A stretch of 64,000 nt of DNA from RBG-13-51-18 sp050014095 (lineage in GTDB: Bacteria > Chloroflexota > Dehalococcoidia > Dehalococcoidales > RBG-16-60-22), in assembly GCA_050014095.1 (NCBI GenBank), contig JBEKDZ010000005.1:186001-250000 (forward strand), read 5' to 3'. The position numbers and the translations under genes were made by a program. Positions 26,202 to 34,372 of the stretch are shown in pieces. The number at the start of each line of letters is the position of its first letter. Within the stretch, counting starts at the first letter, position 1. The notes under the pieces were generated by a model, which worked only from the letters and a program-made list of their open reading frames with translations, was not told where the DNA came from and did not search any database.

Positions 26202-27314
26202 TTATTTAGACTCCCGTTTTTTAGCAGGTTTCTCTTTGGACGCCGCATTAGCCGTGATGAACTCTTCTACCTTGTTGCGGGCTTCGGAGTCGGAGTATTG
26301 GATTGGCGGCGTTTTCATAAAATAAGAGGATGGCGCCGTTAGCGCCCCCTTCAAGCCTTTATCCAGGGCGAGCTTGCAGCACCTTAGCGCGTCGATGACC
26401 ACGCCAGCGGAGTTGGGACTGTCCCAGACCTCCAGCTTGACTTCGACTAGCAGCGGAACATCGCCGAAGGTACGCCCCTCCATCCTGATATGGCAGAACT
26501 TGCGGTCTAACAAGAACGGCACGTAGTCGCTGGGTCCCACATGGATATCATCGGGGTTCATCTTATAAGGCAGCTGGGAGGTGACGGCGCCGGTCTTGGA
26601 GATTTTCTTGGATTCCAATCGCTCCCTCTCCAGCATGTTGAGAAAATCGGTGTTGCCCCCGAAATTTAGCTGATAGGTCTTTTCCAGCTTCACGCCGCGG
26701 TCGACGAAGAGCTTGGCGAGCACGCGGTGCACAATCGTCGCGCCTACCTGCGACTTGATATCGTCGCCGATGACCGGCAGCCCGTGGTCGGCGAAACGCG
26801 CTGACCAGTCCTTCCGGCTGGCGATAAAGACGGGGATGCAGTTGACCATGCCGCAGCCGGCCTGTAATATCTGCTCGACGTACCACTTGGTAGCCATCTC
26901 GCTGCCGACGGGTAGATAGTTCAAAACTACATGGGTATTGGTCTCTTTCAGCACTTTAACGATGTCTACCGTTGGTGGGGGCGCCTTCTGGATAATTTCC
27001 GAGAGGTACTTGCCCAGGCCATCATGCGTCATGCCCCGGCTTACTTTCACGCCAGTCAGTGGCACATCGCAAAATTTATACGTATTGTTGGGTTTAGCAT
27101 AGATAGCTTCGGCAAGGTCTTTACCCACCTTGTTCTTATCGATATCAAAAGCTGCCACGAAGTTAATATCACTAATGTGGTAGCCGCCCAGGTTGACGTG
27201 CATCAGACCCGGTACTTCTTCGGTTTCTTTAGCGTTTTTATAGTAATAAACGCCCTGGACTAGGGAAGAAGCGCAGTTGCCCACGCCGATAATAGCTACA
27301 TTTATTTTCCCCAT
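26202..27314 (-). CDS. ino1: Inositol-3-phosphate synthase (myo-inositol-1-phosphate synthase)
   Basis: NAD-dependent conversion of glucose 6-phosphate to inositol phosphate. 370 residues, the shorter prokaryotic form seen in actinobacteria and archaea. The NAD-binding GVGNCASSL (10-18), NYLPVGSE, NCIPVFIA, IGDDIKSQVGATI and LNFGGNTDF are visible. The tail is Lys-rich (KEKPAKKRESK). It is the first gene of a tight three-gene operon and has a clear promoter, so inositol supply is tied to lipid synthesis. Confidence 0.93.
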   Translation of the reverse strand: MGKINVAIIGVGNCASSLVQGVYYYKNAKETEEVPGLMHVNLGGYHISDINFVAAFDIDKNKVGKDLAEAIYAKPNNTYKFCDVPLTGVKVSRGMTHDGLGKYLSEIIQKAPPPTVDIVKVLKETNTHVVLNYLPVGSEMATKWYVEQILQAGCGMVNCIPVFIASRKDWSARFADHGLPVIGDDIKSQVGATIVHRVLAKLFVDRGVKLEKTYQLNFGGNTDFLNMLERERLESKKISKTGAVTSQLPYKMNPDDIHVGPSDYVPFLLDRKFCHIRMEGRTFGDVPLLVEVKLEVWDSPNSAGVVIDALRCCKLALDKGLKGALTAPSSYFMKTPPIQYSDSEARNKVEEFITANAASKEKPAKKRESK

Positions 27315-27398
27315 AATCTTCTTCTTACCCCTTTCTTTTGAGATGATGCCACGCCGAAAGAAATGGATGATTAGCTAGCACTAAAAGGCATCCGTTGC

Positions 27399-27428
27399 AA
27401 TATACTCTCTTTAAGCGCAGGCTGTCAA
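27399..27428 (-). promoter_or_regulatory. Predicted promoter of the inositol-lipid operon
   Basis: Minus-strand -35 TTGACA (27428-27423, perfect), an 18-bp spacer and -10 TATATT (27404-27399). The leader before ino1 is about 78 bases. Confidence 0.6.
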
Positions 27429-27478
27429 GGTTTGGGCTCAAGATAGTTGACATAAATATAAATCAGGTCTAAAAAGTC

Positions 27479-28363
27479 CTATATAAAAACCTTTTTCGGT
27501 CGCCAGTTACCGCTATCTTTATCACGGGTTAATATCCCCAGGAAGCGCCCGTCCCGACTGTACGCCCGGCAGTATTTACCTTCAATGTTATCCTGCGCCA
27601 TGTTTTTTAGCAGATTGCCTGTCCTTATTGCCGCCTCCCCGCCCTCGTCCACCTTAACGGCGCTCATGTCCTGTAAAACGCTATCGATAGGGTTGAGGTA
27701 TTGCTGCCAGTTCCCCCCTTTAACCTCCTCCTCCAGTTGCGCTAAAGAGATTGCCTCCTCAATATTGAAAATACCGTAGCGAGAGCGTATCAGGCTTTTA
27801 AGATAAGCCCCGCACCCCAGCGCCTCCCCGAGGTCGTTTGCCAGCGAGCGTATATAGGTGCCCTTGCTGCACTCTATTTCCAGTGTTACCAGCGGCGGCT
27901 GCCAGGTAACCAGCTCCAGCCGAAATATTGTTACCGGTCGACTCTTCCGCTCGATGCTGACACCCGCCCTGGCGAGCTGGTAAAGGGGCTGTCCTTGATG
28001 TTTCAAGGCGCTGTACATTGGCGGCGTTTGCTCGATATTTCCCCGGAATGCTTCCAGCACCCGTTCCACTTTTTTGATATCGATATTTGAAGTGTCTCCC
28101 TGGTAAACGACCTTGCCGCTGCCATCGTAGGTATCAGTCGCTTTGCCGAGCTCGATACCGGCGCGATAAGTCTTTTTATTGTCCATGAGAAACTCAACGA
28201 CGCGCGTGGCTTTTCCCAGGCAGACCGGCAGCACCCCCGAGGCATCGGGGTCGAGCGTGCCAGCATGTCCCGCGTGTCGCTCGGCGGTCAGTCGCTTAAC
28301 TAAAGCTACCACCCCGAAAGATGTCTTGCCTGCGGGTTTATTGATATTCAGTATGCCGTCCAA
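27479..28363 (-). CDS. truB: tRNA pseudouridine(55) synthase
   Basis: Makes pseudouridine 55 in the T-loop of tRNAs. 294 residues, with the N-terminal GILNINKPAGKTS, the catalytic aspartate in GTLDPDASGVLPV and the RSLANDLGE segment. The C-terminal PUA-like part is short. TTG start. It is the last gene of the nusA-infB operon, 67 bp after rbfA. Confidence 0.94.
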   Translation of the reverse strand: MDGILNINKPAGKTSFGVVALVKRLTAERHAGHAGTLDPDASGVLPVCLGKATRVVEFLMDNKKTYRAGIELGKATDTYDGSGKVVYQGDTSNIDIKKVERVLEAFRGNIEQTPPMYSALKHQGQPLYQLARAGVSIERKSRPVTIFRLELVTWQPPLVTLEIECSKGTYIRSLANDLGEALGCGAYLKSLIRSRYGIFNIEEAISLAQLEEEVKGGNWQQYLNPIDSVLQDMSAVKVDEGGEAAIRTGNLLKNMAQDNIEGKYCRAYSRDGRFLGILTRDKDSGNWRPKKVFI

Positions 28364-28430
28364 AGTAAAAATCCGCTTTCTTTTGCATGGATTGATTGTT
28401 TAGAAAGGGGCAAGCGATATTTTTAGGAGT

Positions 28431-28784
28431 TTATTGGTTGTCTTTTTGCGATACTTCGTCGATAAGCCGCAGTATCCGGTCGCCACGCTCGATGGAGTTG
28501 TCCCAGACGAAGTGCAGTTCGGGAGTATAGCGTATCCTGATTTTACCAGCTAACGCCGTGCGCAGGAAGCCCGCGGCTGAATTGAGAACTCCCAGGATTT
28601 TCTCCTGCTCCTGTTGTCCGCTCATACTGCTGATGTAGATTTTGGCGTATTTTAGGTCGGGAGAAGTATCGACCTCCGTTATGGTGATGAACTCATCAAT
28701 ACGGGGGTCTCTAAGCTCATGCTGGATAAGCTCGCTCACTTCGCGGCGGATGAGGGTATTGACGCGTTCGATACGATGTGACAT
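28431..28784 (-). CDS. rbfA: Ribosome-binding factor A
   Basis: Small KH-fold factor for late 30S maturation. 117 residues with the characteristic RVNTLIRREVSELIQHELRDPR and the strand DLKYAKIYIS. ATG start; 21 bp after infB. The place in nusA-rnpM-infB-rbfA-truB is the widely conserved one. Confidence 0.94.
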   Translation of the reverse strand: MSHRIERVNTLIRREVSELIQHELRDPRIDEFITITEVDTSPDLKYAKIYISSMSGQQEQEKILGVLNSAAGFLRTALAGKIRIRYTPELHFVWDNSIERGDRILRLIDEVSQKDNQ

Positions 28785-28805
28785 GTCATAAATTCCGGTT
28801 GCCGA

Positions 28806-30674
28806 CTATTTACTGGATTTCTCCGTTTTATAGAACTCCAGTACATCGCCGACCTTGAAATCGTTAAAATCCTTAACGCCCACGCCGCACTCGTAGCCGG
28901 CCGCTACTTCCCGGGCGTCATCCTTGAATCGTTTCAGGCTGCTTACCGTAGAGTCGGCCAGTATCTCCTTGCCCCGCCTTACTCTCACGGAGGCGTTGCG
29001 GGTTACCTTGCCCTCGTTGACCATTACACCGGCCGCTTTAGCGCCCTTGCCGGCCGGGAAGACGGCTCTGACATCAGCTCGTCCCTCGATAACTTCGATA
29101 TACGTTGGCTCCAGCAGTCCTTTCAGCGCTTTATCTACGTCGTCAATCAGCGAGTAAATGATGTTATAAAAGCGTATGTCTACGCCGGTGCTAGCGGCTA
29201 AGTTGCGCGCGCCTTCGCTGGCGCTGACGTTGAAACCGATGATAAGACCGTTGGAAGCTGATGCCAGCATAACATCGCTTTCACTTACGTCGCCAGTGCC
29301 GCTGTGGATTATCCTAACCTTTACTTCTTCTGTCGCCAGCCTCTCCAGCGATGTCCTGATGGGCTCGATACTGCCCTGGACGTCTGTTTTGAGAATAACG
29401 TTAAGCTCTTTAACCTTGCCCGCACTTATCTGGTCGAAAAGATTATCGAGATTGATGGTTTTCGTGGCTTTGAGAGCCTCTTTTTCTAGTTCGGTGCGTC
29501 GCCTGGCTAATATTGCCTGGGCGTGACGTTCGTCAGTCGTGGCTGTCAGAGCGTCTCCTACCTGCGGCACCTCGTCCAGACCCAGTATTTCCACCGGCAT
29601 GGAAGGCTCCGCTTTCTTAATCCGCTTGCCCATGTCATTGAACATAGCTCTCACCCTGCCCCACGTCGTCCCCACCACCACGGTGTCCTCCTCTTTTAAG
29701 GTGCCGGACTGAATGAGTACGGTTGCCAGCGGCCCCATCGTCTTGTCCATCTCGGCTTCAATCACGATGCCGGCGGCAGGCAGATTAGGATTCGCCTTCA
29801 GTTCTTCCATTTCCGCTACCAGCAACACGCTTTCCAGCAGCTCCTTGATGCCTTTCTTCTCTTTAGCGGAAACTTCCACGGCAACGATGGTGCCTCCAAA
29901 CTCCTCCACCACCAGTCCGGCCTCGGCAAGCTGCTGTTTTACCAGGTTCGGGTTGGCGTTCTCTTTATCTATCTTGTTAATGGCGACGACGATAGGCACG
30001 TCCGCCGCCCGGGCGTGGTCGATTGCTTCCCTGGTCTGCGGCATGACGCCGTCATCGGCAGCCACCACCAGGATGGTCACATCGGTGATGTTGGCGCCAT
30101 GGGCACGCATGGCGGTAAACGCCTCATGCCCCGGGGTATCTAAAAACGTAATCTTTTGACGGTCTATCGTTACCTGGTAGGCGCCGATATGCTGTGTAAT
30201 GCCGCCAGCTTCGGAATCCACCACATTGGTCTTTCTGATAGCGTCGAGCAATTTCGTCTTGCCGTGGTCGACATGCCCCATTACCGTCACCACCGGCGGA
30301 CGCGTTACCAGGTTCTCCGACTCCTTACCGTATTTCCGTTTAAGTCGCTTACTCTCTTCGACGGCGGTTGCCAGTAGCTGGGCTTTTATCGGCGTCAGGT
30401 GTGGCTTAAAGCCGAAGCTGGATACGACAGAAGAGGCGGTCTCGTAATCGATAACCTGGTTGATATTAGCCATGATGCCGTTACGCATCAACTGCTTGAT
30501 TATATTGATGGCGTCGATATTCAGGATATCGGCCAGCTGCCGTACGCTTATCGAACGCGGTAGTTCGATAACCGGCGTTTTATCCTGCGTCGGTTCCTTA
30601 GTCGGCTTTTCTTCTCTAGAAGGTTTTTCCGCCGCTGGTTTAGTGGCCTTTTTTGGTTTGCTGGCTCTAGCCAC
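28806..30674 (-). CDS. infB: Translation initiation factor IF-2
   Basis: GTPase that brings initiator tRNA to the ribosome. 622 residues, a short form. The N-terminus is a Lys/Pro/Glu-rich tail (about 40 residues) and one IF2_N domain (SISVRQLADILN). The G domain follows with GHVDHGKTKLLD, DTPGHEAF and NKID, then the beta-barrel and C1/C2 domains. GTG start, overlapping the rnpM stop by 8 bp. Confidence 0.97.
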   Translation of the reverse strand: MARASKPKKATKPAAEKPSREEKPTKEPTQDKTPVIELPRSISVRQLADILNIDAINIIKQLMRNGIMANINQVIDYETASSVVSSFGFKPHLTPIKAQLLATAVEESKRLKRKYGKESENLVTRPPVVTVMGHVDHGKTKLLDAIRKTNVVDSEAGGITQHIGAYQVTIDRQKITFLDTPGHEAFTAMRAHGANITDVTILVVAADDGVMPQTREAIDHARAADVPIVVAINKIDKENANPNLVKQQLAEAGLVVEEFGGTIVAVEVSAKEKKGIKELLESVLLVAEMEELKANPNLPAAGIVIEAEMDKTMGPLATVLIQSGTLKEEDTVVVGTTWGRVRAMFNDMGKRIKKAEPSMPVEILGLDEVPQVGDALTATTDERHAQAILARRRTELEKEALKATKTINLDNLFDQISAGKVKELNVILKTDVQGSIEPIRTSLERLATEEVKVRIIHSGTGDVSESDVMLASASNGLIIGFNVSASEGARNLAASTGVDIRFYNIIYSLIDDVDKALKGLLEPTYIEVIEGRADVRAVFPAGKGAKAAGVMVNEGKVTRNASVRVRRGKEILADSTVSSLKRFKDDAREVAAGYECGVGVKDFNDFKVGDVLEFYKTEKSSK

Positions 30675-30981
30675 TGATTAACTCCTTAAACATTTCTCTG
30701 CCTGCTTTATCCAGTCGTTCGACGTCGTCCCGGGTTATTTTTACATTTAAAGCGTGCCCCAGTTGGTTACCTTTTAAAGCTTTTTCCCAGCACGCCCAAT
30801 CCCGACATAAATAGGCTCCCCGCCCCTCCTTCCTCCCCGATAAATCTATCTTAACTTCGCCCGCTTTAGTGCGTACCAGCCGTACCATTTCCCGCTTGGT
30901 TTTTATCTGCCGGCAGGCAACACAGGTTCGCTGCGGAGTCGGTTTGCCGTTTGCCGGGCGGGCACTAGAAATAGTCCTCAT
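30667..30981 (-). CDS. rnpM: YlxR/RnpM family RNA-binding protein
   Basis: 104 residues. The family signature R-T-C-V-A-C-R is present, followed by MVRLVRTKAGEVKIDLSGRKEGRGAYLCRDWACWEKAL. In Bacillus subtilis the homologue (RnpM) binds RNase P RNA and modulates its activity; equivalence here is by homology. I use the ATG at 30981-30979, which overlaps the nusA stop by 17 bp. It overlaps infB by 8 bp. Confidence 0.9.
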   Translation of the reverse strand: MRTISSARPANGKPTPQRTCVACRQIKTKREMVRLVRTKAGEVKIDLSGRKEGRGAYLCRDWACWEKALKGNQLGHALNVKITRDDVERLDKAGREMFKELISG

Positions 30982-32392
30982 CCTCCTCCACGGTATAGTC
31001 GCGGCGTCCTTTTTTCGCTTTGCCGGTATCTTCACTGGTGTCTTTAGTATAAGCGCCCTTCTTTTTCTTCTTCGACTTGGAGGGTTTTACTGTTTCCTTT
31101 ACCCGTCTGGGTGCCAGTATATCCTCCGCAAAACGCAGCTTTGCTTTACTATCGTCGGGCTGCATTTTTATTTGCGACGGCATGATAATCTCGGCGGCTA
31201 CCGGTTCGACTTCAACCTCTTCCTCTTCCGTGGTTGTTTCCTCGATTAGCTCCAGCGGTTCGAGTTCGGCGAGAATCTCCTCGGGCAGCTTTTCCGCTAC
31301 TTCGATGCCCGCGGCTTCTTTCGCTTCGAGTGCCTTAGGCTCCTTTATCTTCTCAAGCTCGGCGGCCGAGGCGCTCTTGATATCGATACGCCAGCCGGTC
31401 AGCTTAGCCGCCAGTCGGGCGTTCTGCCCCTCTTTGCCGATTGCCAGGGATAGCTGCTTATCCGGGACGATAACCGTGGCTACCTGCTCTTCTTTATTCA
31501 GCTGGACACCGACGATATGCGCCGGGCTTAAAGCGTTAGCGATAAAAGTGGCCGAGTCCGAACTCCACATGACCACGTCTATTTTCTCGCCGTTCAGCTC
31601 GCTGACGATGTTCTGGATTCTGATGCCGCGCAGTCCTACGCAGCACCCCACCGGGTCGATGCCTTCCTGCTTGGCCGCTACGGCTATCTTACTCCGGAAA
31701 CCGGCTTCGCGTGCGATGGACTTTATCTCTACGGTGCCGTTGTAGACTTCCGGCACTTCCAGCTCGAATAAACGACGTAGTAGCTCCGGATGGGAGCGTG
31801 ATACGATTACCTTGGGTCCCTTGGTAGTTCGCGCCACCTGCAGTAAAACTACCTTTAAATGCTGTCCCACGCGGTAGCGCTCGGTACGCACCTGCTCGAC
31901 GGTCGGCAGTACGGCTTCGGTCCTGCCCAGTTCGATGTATGCCTGTCCTGCCTCAAAACGCTGCACGACCCCGCTCACCACCTCCCCCTCCTTATCCGCG
32001 TACTCCTCGAAAATAGCGCTGTGTTCGGCTTCGTGCAGACGCTGCGATATTACCTGCTTGGCTGTTTGCGCGGCGATGCGTCCGGCATTCTCCGGCGTGG
32101 ACTCTACCAAGAGGGTTTCATCGAGTTTGATATCGCTCTTGAGTTTTTTAGCTTCCCGCAATGTAATCTCGGTATCCGGGTTTTTGACCTTCTCCACCAC
32201 CGTTTTTTCCGCCCAAACCTCCACCTTACCGGTACCGGAGTTAATCTTGACGGCTACGTTCTGATTGGAGGAAAAGCTGTCCTTTTTATAAGCTGATACC
32301 AGCGCCGCTTCGACAGCGTTAAGAACCACATCCTTCGGCAGATTTTTTTCTGCCGCCAGCTGTGTTATGGCGAGCAAAAAATCGCTCTTCAT
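30965..32392 (-). CDS. nusA: Transcription termination/antitermination factor NusA
   Basis: RNA polymerase-binding factor for pausing and termination. About 475 residues: an N-terminal domain (DVVLNAVEAALVSAYKK), S1 (EGEVVSGVVQRFEAGQAYIELG), KH1 (DPVGCCVGLRGIRIQNIVSEL) and KH2 (LAIGKEGQNARLAAKLTGW). The C-terminal third is an acidic tract followed by a Lys-rich tail. I use ATG 32392-32390; the GGAGG lies 12 bases upstream, rather far. It is the first gene of the operon, without rimP before it. Confidence 0.95.
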   Translation of the reverse strand: MKSDFLLAITQLAAEKNLPKDVVLNAVEAALVSAYKKDSFSSNQNVAVKINSGTGKVEVWAEKTVVEKVKNPDTEITLREAKKLKSDIKLDETLLVESTPENAGRIAAQTAKQVISQRLHEAEHSAIFEEYADKEGEVVSGVVQRFEAGQAYIELGRTEAVLPTVEQVRTERYRVGQHLKVVLLQVARTTKGPKVIVSRSHPELLRRLFELEVPEVYNGTVEIKSIAREAGFRSKIAVAAKQEGIDPVGCCVGLRGIRIQNIVSELNGEKIDVVMWSSDSATFIANALSPAHIVGVQLNKEEQVATVIVPDKQLSLAIGKEGQNARLAAKLTGWRIDIKSASAAELEKIKEPKALEAKEAAGIEVAEKLPEEILAELEPLELIEETTTEEEEVEVEPVAAEIIMPSQIKMQPDDSKAKLRFAEDILAPRRVKETVKPSKSKKKKKGAYTKDTSEDTGKAKKGRRDYTVEEDEDYF

Positions 32393-32434
32393 TTCGGATG
32401 CTGACCTCCGCAATATTCTTTTTACATATTCAAC

Positions 32435-32459
32435 AAAAAAGTGGGACTTAAACCCACTT
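32435..32459 (-). terminator. Terminator-like hairpin in the nusA leader (possible attenuator)
   Basis: On the minus strand AAGTGGG (32459-32453), loop TTTAAGT, CCCACTT (32445-32439), then a U-run (complement of 32440-32435). It lies between the nusA promoter and the nusA start, about 30 bases after the predicted start of transcription. It would end transcripts before nusA, so NusA-responsive attenuation is a reasonable inference. Confidence 0.6.
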
Positions 32460-32492
32460 CTAACAAAGCTATTCTAATACCCAGGCAACCTT

Positions 32493-32521
32493 ATTATAGC
32501 ACGCCTTATCTCGGTATGCAA
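32493..32521 (-). promoter_or_regulatory. Predicted promoter of the nusA operon
   Basis: Minus-strand -35 TTGCAT (32521-32516), a 17-bp spacer and consensus -10 TATAAT (32498-32493). Confidence 0.65.
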
Positions 32522-32669
32522 TACAAATTCAGATTAATTTGATATTATTCGGCAAGAAAAAAAACACGCTTGGATATTAGACGGTTTCTAGTAATCCATT
32601 GTTTACTGGGATATAATATGAGATATGCCTGTTCAACCTTGAAAAAAGCGGCAAGTGGGGAGTACTTAA

Positions 32670-33125
32670 ATGAAAGTGATGGAAATGAAGGCTATCGATA
32701 AAAGCGCCGTAAAAATACGGCGTCTGACTTCTAGTGATATTACCTCCACCCTTGGTATCTGGTGGGCTAACATCCCGGAAAAAGAAGTGATGGTTGCCCA
32801 GCTGCAAAGTCCCCTCGATTTAAGTTTTATCGCCGAGTACGAAGGCATTTTAATTGGCTTTATCCTGGCGAAACTGGAATACGCGGGTTTCCCGACGACC
32901 GGCACCGGCGTTGTTTTTCTTATTGCAGTCAATCCTGATTACCAGAAACACGGCATTGGAACGATGCTGATTGATGCTCTGGAGAGATACGCCATGTATA
33001 AAGGCATCAAAACCATTCGTGTGGTCGTGCCGCAGAGCGATATTAAAAATATCAGATATTTTACTAAAGTCGGTTTCAGCAAGAGCGTCATGATTAATTA
33101 CGATAAAGTCTGCCACAACCGGTAA
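32670..33125 (+). CDS. GNAT-family N-acetyltransferase
   Basis: 151 residues. KIRRLTSSDITSTLGIW opens the fold, VVFLIAVNPDYQKHGIGTMLIDALERYA gives the acetyl-CoA loop, and FTKVGFSKS the C-terminal strand. It resembles RimI-like protein acetyltransferases, but the substrate is unknown. ATG 32670 is seven bases after GGGGAG. It is divergent from nusA, and an M20 amidohydrolase follows after 30 bp. Confidence 0.82.
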   Translation: MKVMEMKAIDKSAVKIRRLTSSDITSTLGIWWANIPEKEVMVAQLQSPLDLSFIAEYEGILIGFILAKLEYAGFPTTGTGVVFLIAVNPDYQKHGIGTMLIDALERYAMYKGIKTIRVVVPQSDIKNIRYFTKVGFSKSVMINYDKVCHNR

Positions 33126-33155
33126 CTATTTTTGGACATGTTCAGGAGATAAGCT

Positions 33156-34337
33156 TTGGATATTGCTAGATTAAAGGCAGCCATAGTTAAAGAGATAGAT
33201 TCGTTTTCTCCGCAGCTTGGTGATTTAAGCCGTAAAATCCATGATAATCCGGAAATAGCCATGCAGGAGCGTCACGCTTGTGCCTGGCTGGTAGAGTTTT
33301 TAAAAGCCAATGGTTTTACGGTTGCTAAAGGCGTTGCCGGTATGCCCACGGCTTTCAAAGCTATTTATGGCAAAGGCAAACCGGTTATCGCTTTCCTTGC
33401 CGAATACGATGCTCTCCCTAAAATGGGGCACGCCTGCGGACATAACCTTATCGCTACCAGTGCGGTCGCTGCTGGCATCGCAACTAAACTGGCGGCGGAT
33501 AAATATGGCGGCAGTATTATGGTTTTCGGCACGCCTGCCGAAGAAGGCGATGCCGGTAAAGCTATCATGGCGGAAAAGGGCATCTTTAAAGGACTTGATG
33601 CCGTAATGATGACCCATCCTGGCGGCGGGAATTATGTTACATATAACGCCTTGGCCTGTCAGACACTGGATGTTGAATTCTTCGGCAAAGCTTCACATGC
33701 CGCCGCTGACCCCGAATTGGGTATCAATGCCCTGGATGCGATGATTCTATCATATAATGCCATAAATGCCCTGCGTCAGCATATCAAAGAAACTGCCCGC
33801 ATTCACGGCATCATTACCGACGGCGGCGAGGCAGCTAATATCGTTCCTGCCCATACCGCCGCCAATTTCATCGTTCGTGCCCGGGATGATGCTTATCTGG
33901 ATATCCTTAAAGAAAAGGTTATTAACTGCTTTATCGGTGCGGCGGCTGCCACTGGCGCCGAGCTCAAATACCATTGGGCGGATGTACGTTATGCCTCCAT
34001 GCTTAACAACATGACTTTAGCCAGGCTTTTCCGCCAAAATATGCAGTCGCTCGGTCATGCTATCGCCCTAAGTGAGGGGGATAAATGGGGCGGCAGCTCT
34101 GATGTCGGCAACGTTAGCTGGTTGGCGCCGACCATCCAACCGACGGTTGCTATCGCTCCGCCAAACATAACAATACATACTGTTGAGTTCCGTAAAGTCT
34201 CTGTGACTAAAAAGGCATTACTTATTATTCTCGATGCCGCTAAAGCGATGGCGATGACCGCTGCCGACCTTTTAGGGAACCCTAAAACTCTCGCTAGCGT
34301 ACGTGCGGAGTTCGAGAAGAGTAAGAACAAAAAGTAG
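33156..34337 (+). CDS. M20-family amidohydrolase/peptidase
   Basis: Metal-dependent hydrolase of amide bonds (aminoacylase/AbgB/PM20D2-like branch). 393 residues. The metal ligands lie in GHACGHNL (about residue 90) and PAEEGDAGKAIM, and HPGGGNY follows. The dimerisation domain is inserted after GKASHAAADPELGINALDA. TTG start with AGGAGA upstream. The substrate is unknown; it may be an N-acyl amino acid or a dipeptide. It is cotranscribed with the GNAT upstream. Confidence 0.88.
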   Translation: MDIARLKAAIVKEIDSFSPQLGDLSRKIHDNPEIAMQERHACAWLVEFLKANGFTVAKGVAGMPTAFKAIYGKGKPVIAFLAEYDALPKMGHACGHNLIATSAVAAGIATKLAADKYGGSIMVFGTPAEEGDAGKAIMAEKGIFKGLDAVMMTHPGGGNYVTYNALACQTLDVEFFGKASHAAADPELGINALDAMILSYNAINALRQHIKETARIHGIITDGGEAANIVPAHTAANFIVRARDDAYLDILKEKVINCFIGAAAATGAELKYHWADVRYASMLNNMTLARLFRQNMQSLGHAIALSEGDKWGGSSDVGNVSWLAPTIQPTVAIAPPNITIHTVEFRKVSVTKKALLIILDAAKAMAMTAADLLGNPKTLASVRAEFEKSKNKK

Positions 34338-34372
34338 TTTTTTCCCTGAAAAAATATTAACATTAGAGTAGT

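Noticed and set aside
32439..32459. T-arm-like sequence GTGGGTTTAAGTCCCAC suggesting a tRNA before nusA
   Set aside because: No acceptor, D-arm or anticodon arm can be built around it, and a U-run follows directly; it reads better as a terminator-type hairpin.
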